Position numbers and translations under genes: made by a program. A DNA stretch of 64,000 bases, from the NCBI RefSeq assembly GCF_040183065.1, contig NC_091117.1:108244001-108308000 (forward strand). Direction: 5' to 3'. Below are positions 11,701-22,419 of this stretch, one piece after another (within the stretch, counting starts at the first letter, position 1; each line of letters begins with the position of its first letter). The stretch is from Periplaneta americana. Its lineage: Eukaryota; Arthropoda; Insecta; Blattodea; Blattidae. The notes under the pieces were generated by a model that was given only the letters and a program-made list of their open reading frames with translations, searched no databases and was not told the DNA's origin.

Positions 11701-12095
11701 CCGCAGCAAAAGAAGCTACACGACTTCCATCGCATTTTTTAACGTCTATTCCTCATACAGACGCCATTAAATACATAACCAGAAAACTGCACAACCATTG
11801 GCAAACATCATGGACAGAGACATCATCCAGCAAACTTCACGAAATAATACAACATTCCAGAATGAAATATCCACTACAGAATTTTAAACGTCAAGATCAA
11901 GTAATAATCACCATATTGCGAATTGGCCACACCAAAATTACACATTCTTATCTTCTAGACAGAACTCTTCCTCCAACATGCACCAATTGCCACAGTAGGA
12001 TCTCTATACGCCATTTAATTTCTGAATGTCCACTATATCACCTTCATCGAGATCAATTCCATATACTGTACCAACAGACTTATCAACAGTTCTAA
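8759..12095 (+). pseudogene. LINE ORF2 polyprotein (endonuclease, RT, RNase H)
   Basis: The endonuclease starts QWNINGFWTQYEYLQ with CLQETNF. After a frame break near 9040 come LLGDFNAHSTLWGC and SDHFPI, so the visible endonuclease motifs are intact. RT motifs follow: SSPGPDNIAYEFL, PENYRPVALTC, NGFRQFHSTIDSL, VNLDIHKAYDMVW, NGVPQGSVIS and CLFADDLTIFC (catalytic Asp pair at about 10482). Breaks occur near 10660, 10810 and 11110. The RNase H begins YTAGSQSNQGCGCAVVY, where the family has Tyr-Thr-Asp-Gly-Ser, so the first catalytic Asp is Ala. Glu in CELYAI and Asp in LHTDSQSSLQAL follow after another break. The C-terminus has CTNCHSRISIRHLISECPLY, a CCHC-like tail. Non-functional. Confidence 0.85.
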
Positions 12096-12162
12096 ACAAC
12101 CCATCATTCAGTTCAAACTTAATTAAATTTCTGAAAGCTATCAACATTTACAAATGTATCTA

Positions 12163-12418
12163 TTTTTTTTAGTAGGTTATTTTACGACGCTTTATCAACA
12201 TCTAAGGTTATTTAGCGTCTGAATGAGATGAAGGTGATAATGCCGGTGAAATGAGTCCAGGGTCCAACACCGAAAATTACCCAGCATTTGCTCATATTGG
12301 GTTGAGGGAAAACCCCGGAAAAAAACCTCAACCAGGTAACTTGCCCCGACCGAGAATCGAACCCGGGCCACCTGGTTTCGCAGCCAGACGCGCTGACCGT
12401 TACTCCACAGGTGTGGAC
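12163..12418 (-). mobile_element. tRNA-derived SINE (minus) with 13-bp target duplication
   Basis: Flanked by 'acaaatgtatcta' at 12150-12162 and again at 12419-12431, an exact 13-base duplication that fixes the boundaries. On the minus strand the tRNA-like head lies at the right (B-box in 'gaatcgaacccgggcc'), then a 'ggttttccctc'-type body, and the A-tail appears as 'tttttttt' at 12163. It inserted into the 3' UTR of the I-type LINE and is therefore younger. Confidence 0.93.
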
Positions 12419-12543
12419 ACAAATGTATCTAAAATGATTATTTTAATACAGTAAACTCTATGTAAACTGTAAGAATTGTTTACGTATTGTCGCGATATGA
12501 CTTCCTAAGTTAAAGCGACATAAAATAAATAAATTTAAAAAAA

Positions 12544-15209
12544 ATTGGTCTTCCCATTCTTTGTGGAATATATATCCCCCCTCCCCCGCTTGCGAAAGCT
12601 CCTAAGAAAGAGACATGTTTGTCACGCTAAACTTTACCTGTTCTACTACGAGACGCTACTGAGCATAGACAAATAAATACTGAGATACAGCACTGAGTAT
12701 AGTAAACATGTCAATCATCCCGTAGGGAGGAGGTGGTTTTCAAGTGTAGTGCGCCGTTTGGTCATAGCTGCTCTAGCTAGCCCATCATGTAAGTTACTAA
12801 TCGACTGCAACAAAAAGCAAGTAAACAGCTATAACAATTTGCGCTGACGCGTCTAAGGAACAACTAAGGCACAGTAGTTAAACGGGGCACGGCCCACGCC
12901 GCCTTCTATTGTACACAGTAGAGGGACTCTAGAACACAGTTAACTTGAAACCACATGTCTCTCTACATCGGGCACGAAGTTTCGCTCCCTGATTATGATT
13001 ATTTATGATTGTGTTACTTATTTATTATTCACATTGTTGAACAAGTTGTAACTTTTCTGACAGGTTAATAAGAAAAACTTCTGATTTTGAACAACTAAAA
13101 GTGCAATTCAGCACTTTCACTGCGTTTGTACGTGATTCTTGAAGTGCAGACAGACTCAGACCTGTCTAAAAACCGCTTCCGACCGCCTTTTGTGAACAAG
13201 CCAGTAAAATTGCAAGGAAGATCCAGATGCTATGATTTGGATGGAAAGGAGAATATTTTATGCGTAGGTACTGAGTAATTCTGCATGCATAAAGAGTTAC
13301 AACTGTGATGTAGCCAATATTAAACTTGCAGATGACGAGGATAAATAACTGAAGGAAATTAAAATGTTGATTGTTAAAATAACTTAAAAATAGCAAATAA
13401 TAGTATATTACGATACAAGTTGAGAAGTGCTTTTTACAAAATCGAGGAAAAGTTTGACAAACGAGCAGAGTGAGTTTTTCAATTCCCGAGATTTTGTAAT
13501 GCACTTCACAAACGTGTATTGTACAACTCATATTTTAAAAATATTGTACATACAATATATTTTGCACTGAAAATTTAGGACAATATTATTCCTAAGCCTT
13601 CGCAAAGTTGTACTTTAATGGTAACTAAGTAACAATAAATGCACTGTAATGCGTCTATTTCAGTATAGTTTTATGTTATGAAGAATGGTTTTCTAACAAC
13701 AAGTTTCAGTGTGGATTTCTAACTTTCAAGCCCTAACAACAATAGCTGTAAATACAACAAAAAAAAATCACGATCGTGAAAAAACAAACTTTCAATTTAC
13801 TGTTAAAAGGTACAAATGGACACTCATTCTTAGAACAGGCAGCAAGACCTTAAGAGACAAAAAAAAAACCTATCACTCCTAAAAACCTCGAATCGCATTT
13901 AAATTCTTATCTGACATAATATATCAACCTCGTAATAAAAGGTATTTTGCGGAACATCTGGGTTCTAGTCGTCAGTGTCATTGCGTTTGCTACACCTACA
14001 TCATAGAATTCCTCGATAGTTGAATATAAGTGTACGTAAGAGTTGAGACAATGAGCATACTCCTTCTGATTGGTTGGATCCAACCATGACCTCCATTAAT
14101 AAATATACAATTAGTAAATCTAGATACACATACAGTATGTACTCAAAAATAAATTGGGTCGATGAAATAACCCTCTCATTATCTGTGATGTCTAGACTAA
14201 AATTACTATATAATGAAAGTTGAGACGTGCATGGTCTCAGATCCCAAAAACAATTAAAATATGTATGTATTTGATAGCACTGAAAATCTCCTGTGTGAAG
14301 TAAAACCATAGGCCTATGTATTGTATACAGATAGGCCCATTAAACAAATTTAGTTACATAATTTTATAATTATATTAGTTTATTTTATAATATAAATACA
14401 TCAAAATTAGGTATACACCTAGTTCATCGCTGAGGAATAAGAAAAACCTGTTAATTTGTATGTGCTAGAAGCAAAGCCGTTGTACAGAGTAAGTGCTTAC
14501 TGGATTATGCAATAACGTAGGTGATATTTGGATTCTGTGTCTAATTTCGTGACATGTGATGCACGTTGCCATACTAATTGTAATATTTTAAAAATTAAAA
14601 TTAAGAAACATGAACTTTTTGCGCCCCCATTACGCATAATCATCTCGCGGAACCCCTGAAAACCCTTTGCAGAACCTTGAGATTCCGGGGTTCCGCTGAG
14701 AAACGCTGCCTTATACAATCTGTCACTCAGCAAAGCTTGCCTTCAGGTCTACTCGTATCGGTCTGATACATAACTGTCTCTTTTGGGGAATGTGGAGTAG
14801 TTAAGGAGTAGTCTTCAGATCTCAATTGAAGTATTAACGCCCAGGTCTGCTTTAGTGCATTATGTATAGAAGCGTTTATGTCTAGCGTAGTGTAGCCGCA
14901 CACACATGGCCCGTCCCCGTGGAGAATATTTTGTCTTTGCTGTTACATGTCTGTGCTTGTCGTCCCATCCATGCGGACCGTACAGACAGGATCTGATATA
15001 ATATTAGGAATGAATAACGAATAATTAACAGAATTAGTTAGACATGTATTTCTGTATGATATAAGTGATGAATTCTACCCCTCCCCCACCATTTTACAGA
15101 GCAGAGGTCCAAAGTAGAGCTGGGGACGGAGCGAGTAGAACTGTTGAGTTACTTGGTTCTATACGCTGCGCCGGTGTCGTTAACTTAACCGGGGCTATGA
15201 TAATGATAT
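12544..15209. other. 2.7 kb without recognised genes
   Basis: Mixed-composition sequence with only short frames; none shows a domain I recognise. A purine-poor 'cccctcccccgc' patch lies near 12580. The segment at about 14630-14720 ('cgcggaacccctgaaaaccc...ggggttccgc') has the look of a degraded DNA-transposon end, but I cannot define boundaries. Confidence 0.5.
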
Positions 15210-15396
15210 GTGAATACATGATTGCGAAATGAGTGCAAGGTCCAACACCGAAAGTTACACAGCAATTCTGCTTCAATTGGTTGAGGGAAAACCTCGGAAA
15301 AATCACAATCAGGTGACTTATCCCAACCAGGATTTGAATCCGGGCCCGTTCGCTTCAAGGTCAGATATGCTAACCGTTACTCCACAGCGATGGACT
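15210..15396 (-). mobile_element. tRNA-derived SINE (minus), partial
   Basis: Shares 'gaaatgagt..agggtccaacaccg' and 'ggttgagggaaaac' with the SINE at 12163. Its tRNA-like head is at the right ('ggatttgaatccgggcc' and 'gctaaccgttactccacag'). The 3' end (left) is worn away and no target duplication is visible. Confidence 0.75.
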
Positions 15397-16384
15397 ATTT
15401 TAAGAGTTACAGTGACAATAAAAAACCAAATCTTTCAACAGATTGTGAAACATTTTTTTCTGGCAAGCGTTTAGCCGAATACCCTACTTAGTAGATTCTC
15501 TGTCTGAAAAAATTGTCTGCCACACTGTGTGACTACCATGTGAATACTATCAAAAATGTCTTGTCTGACACGTTTAGTGTCACTAGATGTGAACGGACCT
15601 CTTTATAGCTTGACTGATCGGAAACTATGCAGCCGCTGCAATCCCAACTCGTTCATATCCTGCCTCGGTTGGTATGAGTTAGGGAACAGAGGCGTCAGCA
15701 CGCCCCGCCAGGCATAATCATGAGGCAGGAAGATGGGGAGGCAGTTGTGGCTCCCCGGTTTAGGAAGGGGTCATATTCCTACATTACGCTTGTCATATGT
15801 GTTTCCTGACGCAGTCTGAACAATCGAGAACACTACCAATCCATTGTCAATTTAATTATCACATTTAAATAAGCATAAAAATTGATCAAAAACATATTAG
15901 CTAATTCAAATTTCTTGGGTGTGGAGGGAGAATAAGTTCCTTAACGTAATGACTTACGGTTGACGCTCACTGGCACGAACCGACCGGAACGGAAATCTAC
16001 AGCAGTCCGTCTTCCGCGGAAGCTCTGACGCTCACTGCTCGGAATATTCCGGTACAGTCGACAGGCAGTTTGGTTTAAACATGGAGTGGGATAGTAGTTC
16101 CGAAGATAATTTTATTTTACCGAGTCTTTAGCCGATGAGGAAGAAAAAAAGAAAAGAAAAAAGAAAATATGGGTCCATAACTAGAGCCCGGATTTTATGT
16201 AATGTGAAAATGAGAACTATGTGGACTACATAAATATGAAGCTAAAAATGACGAAGTATGTAGATAAATATGTAATAAAAAAACGTTGATAATTTAAAAT
16301 CTAAGCTTTATTAGATGTATTTTTGCACACCAATAAAAAATTACAGGTGCACATGTGATTGAACCTCAATGTTTGGAGGTGCAA

Positions 16385-16850
16385 TTAATAATTAAATATT
16401 TTTACATATTTTCTGCGATTATTGATCGTCTCGTCAACAGCAACCCATACGTAGGAATCATCAAGTCCATTTCTAATCGTTTCCATTATGTAAGTGTAGC
16501 AGGAGTTCAAATATTTTTTCCGGAGTGTTGATTCATGCGAAATATTGAAGTTGCGTAGGAATGCTTGGAACTTTGGAACTCCAAGTTTATACCACTGTAC
16601 GTTTGCAGCAACCATTGCCATGCACAAATTTTTATTAAATTCACTTGTAGAAGACGAATGTTTCAGCACCACTTGTGTAAGAAGAACTTTTTCTTTTCGA
16701 CGGAGCACGTTTTTTATTTCTCACATGAAGTCCAATTTTTAAATGCTTCTAATTGTGACTTCATGGAGCACCCAATGCGTTTGTCACACACTTTGGACTG
16801 CACGATTTTACCATTTTAGTAAAGGGATTGTCAATTTAAATCCAGTCTTT
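16385..16850 (-). pseudogene. hAT transposase N-terminal part (CGGBP1-like)
   Basis: The minus strand reads VCDKRIGCSMKSQLEAFKNW (a BED/CGGBP1-type zinc region, partly decayed), a frame break with a stop near 16720, then SSTSEFNKNLCMAMVAANVQ, WYKLGVPKFQAFLRNFN, STLRKKYLNSCYTYIMETI and VWVAVDETIN. The order 'F..LC.A.VAANI...KL..P.F..FL....ST+RK.Y......T...I......W+..DET' is that of CGGBP1-related hAT proteins in arthropods. The final Asp-Glu-Thr would be the first catalytic position. The rest of the catalytic domain and the dimerisation region are missing. Confidence 0.75.
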
Positions 16851-17373
16851 TAACTTGGATGCGAATGGCAGTAGGCTTGCTACTTGTATTACCTGATGTC
16901 AAAATAAGTTTCTTAAAAAAAAACAGAAAAACTATTGTTTTCTTTTAGAGCAACTGATTGGGGGTGTTTGTGCGAAACGGTCATACCCACAGAGTAATTT
17001 TCATTCTTTCCTTCACTACGTTAGCAGTACAATGACCCACCATTCGCATTGGTATTTGTACCTACTTTACCGTTACTTCTCAAGGGATATAGCCTACAAA
17101 CTATTAGCATTGCAAAGAGATGTCCATTTTTTGACAGAATACGTTATTATTTTCAATTATCAAATTATATTTATGCACTAGAGACGAAGGGATAAGCTTT
17201 ATAAACAATTTTAAAAAATAACTTAAGCATTACGTAGAGAGAAAATTAGTGAAAAAAATGTATATATTCTTTCAAAATATGCAATATCCTTCAAAATATT
17301 TAAAAATATATAATATATGCCAAAATATTTATTATGCACCAAAATATGTAAAAACATTTAAAACTTCGGAATA

Positions 17374-17877
17374 ATGATCCCTTTCGTTAATCTTCGATGC
17401 TACTTACCCATTAGAGTTCTACGAAATGTTTATTTGGCCATTATTCAGTCTATTATTCAATATGGTATAATTGTTTGGGGTGGAAGTACAAACATTAATC
17501 TTAGTTCGTTAAATTTACTACAAAAACGAATAATTAAAATTTGTTTGAAGAAACGTTTCGATTATCCAACTAGATTAATTTATTCTGAATTTAATGTATT
17601 TAATATTGAACAAATTTATAAGTATAAGCTGTTAAAATTTTATCATAAAAATCGTAATAAGTTTGTATTACAGACACATAATTATGACAAAAAACGAAAT
17701 ATTAATTCAACATTAATAGAACCTAAATGTCTCACATCTGCTGGTCTAAAGCATAGCATTAATTTTGGCCCTCGGTTGTACAATGCTTTAACTAAATTAC
17801 ACCCAGAACTTCTAACATGTAACCCACTAACATATAACAAGAAAATTAGAAACGTGTTAATATCTTCAATTTGATTA
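17374..17877 (+). pseudogene. LINE reverse transcriptase C-terminal domain (jockey/CR1-like)
   Basis: Frame to a TGA at 17875: VLRNVYLAIIQSIIQYGIIV then WGGS, LNLLQKRIIKICLKK, YSEFNVFNIEQIYKYKLLKF and SINFGPRLYNAL. 'YLAIIQSIIQYGI.VWGGS' is the stretch after the RT thumb. RT, endonuclease and ORF1 are missing by 5' truncation. The first few codons belong to the flanking hAT, so the apparent ATG is not a real start. Distinct family from the fragment at 2871. Confidence 0.7.
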
Positions 17878-17942
17878 AATAAATTTATAGCCTATGTGTA
17901 TGAATTAATCAACCTATATTATATTTGTATACTATAATTTTG

Positions 17943-17978
<36 letters not shown>

Positions 17979-18370
17979 CTACTTTTCACGTGCGATATTA
18001 TTCTTCTCTAGTGTTAATATTATATTATATAATTCCATTGCCGCTGTAATTTAAATTGTAGTTCCTATTTTATTTTACTTATTTGTTTTTATTTATTTTT
18101 TCTACATTTCTCTTATATTAATATTGTATTATATAATTTCTGTAACTGTAATTTTAATTTTATTTCCTATTTTATTTTATATTCTCTTATAGGCCTATTA
18201 ATATTAGGCCTATATCTGAACTGCGACCGAACACGAGCGCTGCTCATTCGGTCTCAAATTTTGTTAATACTACTATATCTCCTTTTTTATATTGATTGTA
18301 TTATTTTATTTCTATTTGTCTTGTTTGTTTGTAATTATATTCTTTATTCTGTATATTTAAATTTAAATTT
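17385..18370 (+). mobile_element. LINE 3' fragment inserted in the hAT
   Basis: Interrupts sequence that is continuous in the other hAT copy: left junction after 'ccctttcgt' (about 17384), right junction before 'cgattcgcgg' (about 18371). It holds a post-RT coding end, a (TA)n at about 17943-17974, and a 3' UTR in which 'ttaatatt..attatataatt' is tandemly repeated with a period near 106 bases. Confidence 0.7.
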
Positions 18371-19065
18371 AATACGATTCGCGGACTTTTAGCTTTCCTT
18401 ATAGCTACATATGTAGGAACGGAATATGTAATTACATACAATCCGGGCTCTAGTCATAACAATATAAAAAAGTGTTTTGATTAATTTAACCATCTTTTCC
18501 CACATTTGTGTAAAGATCGAGTAATGGTTTTTTTTAGTACTTTCGTATGAGCGAAGAAAAATGTTTAAAACTTCATCTGTTATTAGCATCTGAAATAATG
18601 AAGGGAAACATCACATTTCGAAGGCCAATCAGCACAGAAGCGCGATTAGCACTGTTAAAATTAACTTTTCATCACCCATTTTAAGAATAATCTGTCTGGA
18701 CAACGCACCAGCACATGTTGAGTGGGAAAGTACTGAGAACAGCCAACACACTTTTCTCCGAAGACCAGCGGAGACATACGAATGCTGACGATCGTCATCG
18801 GAAATTCCGCTAGGGTCGTGTCGCGAGAACCGTGTCCGTCAGGACCGGCAGCCGGTTGCTTCCGTTCGGACAAGTGAGCGTTTGCCGTTTAAAATACATG
18901 CATACGTTTCTCGCAGAATATTTCCGGTTCGTTCCGTTCCGGTCGGTTCGTGCCAGTGAGCGTCAACCTTTAACGTTACAACTGACTTGATACATATAAT
19001 ACGGTACCGGTATAATACTAGTATATATATATTTTTCCATTCAGGCAGTATCTTGTTATTCTTAA

Positions 19066-19245
19066 TCGGTTATTTAACGATGCTGAATTAACTAATAGTG
19101 TATTTTGCGTCGATGTAATTGGGGACAGCAAGATGGTATTTGGAGAGATGAGGCTAAAGATTCGACATGTGATTACCTGACATTCGCCTTGAAGTTGAAG
19201 AAAAACTCGGAAAAAACCCAACCAGGTAATCAACCCAAGTGCAGC
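19066..19245 (-). mobile_element. tRNA-derived SINE body (minus), head missing
   Basis: Contains 'gcgtcgatgtaattgg', 'agcaagatggtatttgg' and 'cggaaaaaacccaaccagg' as in the copy at 35351, but stops after 'aatcaacccaag' without the tRNA-like head. 5'-truncated. Confidence 0.7.
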
Positions 19246-19304
19246 ACTGTTGTTTCTTCATCAGTCCTGGATAAAAAAAACTCTCAAATGTTAAATATAA
19301 ATAA

Positions 19305-19760
19305 TCAATCACTCCGGTGTCATAACAGCTGTCGCCGTCTTCCGGAAACCAAACGTCACTCCACTCTGTTCATCCAATGGTCTGGCTCTAATCCTAGAGC
19401 ATTCATAGCTGCTAGTACACCCTCCATCCAAGTCTTCTTTGGTCGTCCTTTTTTCCTTCTTTCTGGTAGGATCCATAATTATATTTGGTAATCGTTGTTC
19501 TGGCATTCTTCTGATATGACCATACGACTGTAATCTTTTCCTTTCTATTATATCTATAATGTCTGGCTCGTCTTGCACTTCCATAATTTCTTTTATTCAC
19601 GTCTATTTCTTATTTTTTTCAATTTTAGATTTCGCAGCTGATCGTCTTAGGACATCCATTTCTATACTTAAAATCCTTTAGTTTCCCTACTCCATATGTT
19701 AGGATACTTTGGACTATGGTTTTATATACTTATAGTTTTCTATTTTTTGCAATATTTTTG
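19305..19760 (-). pseudogene. LINE reverse transcriptase C-terminal fragment (RTE/craniofacial-protein-like type)
   Basis: The minus strand reads YKTIVQSILTYG (upstream, partly degraded), then EVQDEPDIIDIIERKRLQSY, GHIRRMPEQRLPNIIMDPT, a Lys/Arg-rich run, and LDGGC...FGFRKTATAV at the end. The 'DII..I..KRLQWYGH..RM.E.RLP' block is the typical C-terminal segment of RTE-like elements, often mis-annotated as craniofacial development protein in insects. RT core absent, several frame breaks. Confidence 0.65.
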
Positions 19761-19769
19761 CTCCACCAA

Positions 19770-20388
19770 ATAGCATTTAGAGCATTTATTGTAAATCTGT
19801 TCAAAATTTTACGAGCCAGGAGCTAAAAATGTGCATTTACAAGAAAATCACTAAACAGAGTTTTAGCGCCATCACAATTTCTCTTTAGGCCTAAGTATAC
19901 TTCATATAATAAGAATATTACTAAAATGAAAACAAACAGAATTTACTTACTTAAGAACGTATATTTATGCTATTAAAAACTAAAACATATGATTATCATG
20001 TTCAAACTTTAATGATTATAATGCGAGTCCTGTGCTGTTATTTGCTTAATGTTAATTTGAATGTCATGGTTCGAAAAATTCACAGAAAAAAAATCAACTC
20101 ACCTAAGATTATCACAATGGAATATATTTTACTTTTAAAACTCACGGTATAAAACCTATTGTGAAGAATGAATAATTCGTCGAAAGTTTAGCAACACTCG
20201 ACGAAGTTGATTACGTTTTCCGGTCTCGGTCATTTGTTTCGCATATTAGTAAATTTGAATAATACCGAATAACAGAATAATATCTTGTATGACTTTACTC
20301 GTGAAAAAGCAAGATGCAGAAGACTACATTCCTGATTTAGTATACTTAATCATTTAAGTTTTTTTTAACTTTTCTTGTAGATATACAG
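19770..20388. other. AT-rich sequence, nothing recognised
   Basis: Short frames only. No inverted repeats or SINE words seen. Confidence 0.5.
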
Positions 20389-20505
20389 GGTGAATCAGGA
20401 GAAAACGTGCACGGTTTGAGAGGTGATAATATTGATGATTCTGAACAAAAAACTTCATACGAACATAGTATGTCCTGTTCTTAACGGTTTCGGAGAAAAC
20501 TAATC
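20389..20505 (+). mobile_element. Terminal fragment of a mariner/rosa-type element
   Basis: 'tacagggtgaatcaggag' followed by 'gatgattctgaacaaaaaac' and 'cttaacggtttcgga' resembles the end of long-TIR mariner elements. No matching opposite end was found nearby, so only one terminus remains. Low certainty. Confidence 0.35.
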
Positions 20506-20646
20506 GAAACAATGGAGAACGGGAAAAGTCCAGGTGATTATAAATTAAAAGATTGTTACTTATGTTCTGTTTAATTGTGTACTTTTGTTACAGAACATGT
20601 TAAAAAATTCCAACATCAACTTCAATGTACAAATCTAGTCTTTCAG

Positions 20647-20922
20647 GTAAGGCTCCCTGTAAAGCAGATTTGAATAATTTCAAGGAAAAAATTGTTCCGG
20701 GGCCGGGTATCGATCCCGGGACCTCTGGTTGAACGTACCAGCGCTCTTTCCAACTGAGCTACCCGGGAACTCCACCCGACACCGTCTCAACTTTTTCCCT
20801 CTATATCCACACAACTCGCGTGGGCTGACGAAACGCCAGAGACCCACATCGAGTGCACACATTCTCCGTGTGACTTGGAATTGTGGTTTTCTGTTAACGT
20901 ACACAGTGACGTATATATTATG
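20647..20922 (-). mobile_element. SINE with central tRNA-like domain and 17-bp target duplication
   Basis: Bounded by an exact duplication 'caaatctagtctttcag' at 20630-20646 and 20923-20939. On the minus strand the order is about 150 bases of unrelated 5' sequence, then a tRNA-like domain 'gggtagctcagttggaaaga' with B-box 'gggatcgatacccgg' (about 20696-20768), then about 50 bases of 3' sequence. The tRNA-like part is therefore internal rather than at the 5' end, unlike the other SINEs here. Confidence 0.88.
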
Positions 20923-20939
20923 CAAATCTAGTCTTTCAG

Positions 20940-22211
20940 CTTTTATGCTTATTTAAATGTGATAATTAAAATGACAGAATGGATATTATGTATTAATTCA
21001 CTAATATTTCTTAGATATAGTCATAATAACGACTTTCATGTGTTAAAATAAAAACTCAGTTGTATGTTACCTAGTTGACTAGTTTCAGCTATGTCTCAGC
21101 TGTTTTTATGACATTCTAGCCTATGATCAATTTCTTCTAAAATTTTGAGTACCACGCTCTTCGTGACGCAGTATCTTTCGTCAATTTTTGGTCATTCAAA
21201 TTTTCAAAATGATCGTTTCATAAATGGTTAACATTATCTCCATTGGATTCTTAATTTCCGAGCAGTCCCAGATGTAACAATTCTGCGTCGAAACGTTCCG
21301 CCATTTTATATTGCAACTAATGAACCATTAAAAATTTTTAAACGGAAATTTCTATCACTAAATTTGATGATAGTTTTACTGGTTCGTTAGGCTAAACATG
21401 GTTGGTGTGAGATAAAAATGATTTAATGAACCAGTAAATAAATTAAAGAATCATTAAAACTTTAGTGACTGTTGGTGAAACCGGCCCATTTGTCACAAAC
21501 TGAATGTGTAATGTAGAATTAATTTTAGTAGGTAGCTTTATAGTTATTTTTATCTCACAAATTATACTGCTGTTTCAATAATTCAAATATTTACTGTTAA
21601 ATATAATACGTAAGTCTATTGTAGACGAACTGAAGAATTGTTGCATCTGAATTTTGGTGAACTTGTTTATTATTTTTTAAATTTAGATTCAGATTTTTTT
21701 TCGACGCGTGTTATTTTAAATTCCGAATGAGTGGATACCACCTCTTGTGCTTAAAATTGTTTATGTTTTAAAAATACAGAATTAATAAAAGTTAGTGTAT
21801 TTAATTAATAACAAGTAATATAAAATGCCACATTTGATTCTGATTTCTTGGCATTCATAATCAATTAACCTACTCCACTTCCAAAACCTTACGGAGTAGA
21901 GCTGAGCTAAGCTAGCAAGCTGCGAGAGAGTTCGCAATGCTTCCCGCGTGACGTCATCACATAGTACGCGAACGGGCGAGACTGCGCACTGCTTCACCAT
22001 TATATTCCCATCACGATCTACGACAAATATACGCCCCAAATTAAAAGTTCAGAGTCACGAAGGGTCTCTCTCGTATGTTTTTAAGCGTTTTTCAATAATC
22101 CCATTCTTGACTACGTTACTAATGAAATGATATTGCCGTTCGTACTTAATTTTCGTGAAGCATCGTTTACAGTAGGCCCATATTAAAGAAGGAATTTGTA
22201 CTGTGCATTGT
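20940..22211. other. Mostly unassigned; one possible MITE end
   Basis: Around 21470-21487 'gtgactgttggtgaaaccggccc', read on the minus strand, begins 'gggccggtttcaccaacagt', a typical DNA-transposon terminus (PIF/Harbinger or similar). No partner end is seen. The remainder has no recognised feature. Confidence 0.4.
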
Positions 22212-22400
22212 TGCATACCAATAAGGCACCATTTATGAGGAAACTAAGCCAAGACGATAACGGGGTAGGGTGGCCAATTCCTTTCCCCCTCTATTGCACA
22301 CATCGCCGAATAGCTACATGTTACACTAATCAGACTTCAGATGTAGCCTATACAAATAATAATAATAATAATTGTTCTTCCTCTGACTCATATCAAGTGA
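22212..22400 (+). repeat. Interspersed repeat family X, copy 1
   Basis: 'tttatgaggaaactaagcca' + 'ggggtagggtggcc' + 'attgcacacatcgccgaata' recurs at 36555-36715 and, inverted, at 37190-37325. It ends with a small (AAT)n and 'ttcttcctctgactcatatc'. No coding content; origin unknown. Confidence 0.65.
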
Positions 22401-22419
22401 GAGGTATTGCCTGATAATA

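Larger units (their letters stand above)
7373..12543 (+). mobile_element. Near-complete I-type LINE (ORF1, ORF2 with RNase H), degenerate
   Basis: Order: ORF1 with RRM-like and zinc-knuckle regions, then ORF2 with endonuclease, reverse transcriptase, RNase H and a Cys/His C-terminal motif, a 3' UTR, and an A-rich end 'cataaaataaataaattt'. A SINE splits the 3' UTR at 12163-12418. The presence of an RNase H domain after RT points to the I superclade (I/Nimb-like). Multiple frameshifts and stops in both ORFs show it is dead, but every domain can still be traced. Confidence 0.85.
16182..18452 (-). mobile_element. hAT transposon copy 1 (CGGBP1-like transposase), interrupted by a LINE
   Basis: The 22-base termini 'tagagcccggattttatgta' + 'at' (left) and its inverse at 18431-18452 differ at one base. 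Flanks read 'gtccataac' on the left and 'gtcataac' on the right, a near-perfect 8-bp hAT-type duplication in the Harbinger gene. The middle aligns with the second copy at 25034-27475 ('aaaatatttattatgcaccaa', 'cttcggaataatgatcc'). Contains a minus-strand transposase fragment at the left and a LINE fragment at 17385-18370. Confidence 0.88.
16081..18660 (+). pseudogene. Harbinger transposase N-terminal region, split in two
   Basis: The left part starts at ATG 16081 (MEWDSSSEDNFILPSL, then a stop) and after a one-base shift reads DEEEKKRKKKKIWVHN. The acidic-basic run ending in 'K-[IY]-W-V-H' is characteristic of HARBI1-like transposases. The hAT splits the gene at this Val-His codon pair. To the right of the hAT, coding resumes as FNHLFPHLCKDR, then in another frame EEKCLKLHLLLASEIMKGN and ITFRRPISTEARLALLKL, the expected helical N-terminal domain ('F...L...I.K.NT.FR..I...RLA'). 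The catalytic domain is absent. The two exon-like halves are parts of one broken gene, not separate genes. Confidence 0.75.
15957..18969 (+). mobile_element. PIF/Harbinger element, internally deleted and split by a hAT
   Basis: A perfect 37-base inverted repeat lies at 15958-15994 and 18932-18968 (outermost bases 'ggttgacgctcactggcacg'). TTA flanks both sides (15954-15956 and 18970-18972), matching the 3-bp TWA target duplication of PIF/Harbinger. Its own sequence, without later insertions, is 15957-16181 plus 18453-18969, only about 740 bases. It encodes the start of a Harbinger-type transposase, but the DDE region is deleted. The hAT at 16182-18452 sits inside its coding sequence. Confidence 0.88.

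Noticed and set aside
13166..13531. 121-codon minus frame with Leu/Tyr-rich segments
   Set aside because: AT-rich chance frame; no recognised family and no supporting context.
20696..20768. Possible tRNA gene (A and B boxes, clover-like)
   Set aside because: It lies inside a retroposon with exact 17-bp target duplication, and the same sequence type recurs as SINE heads.
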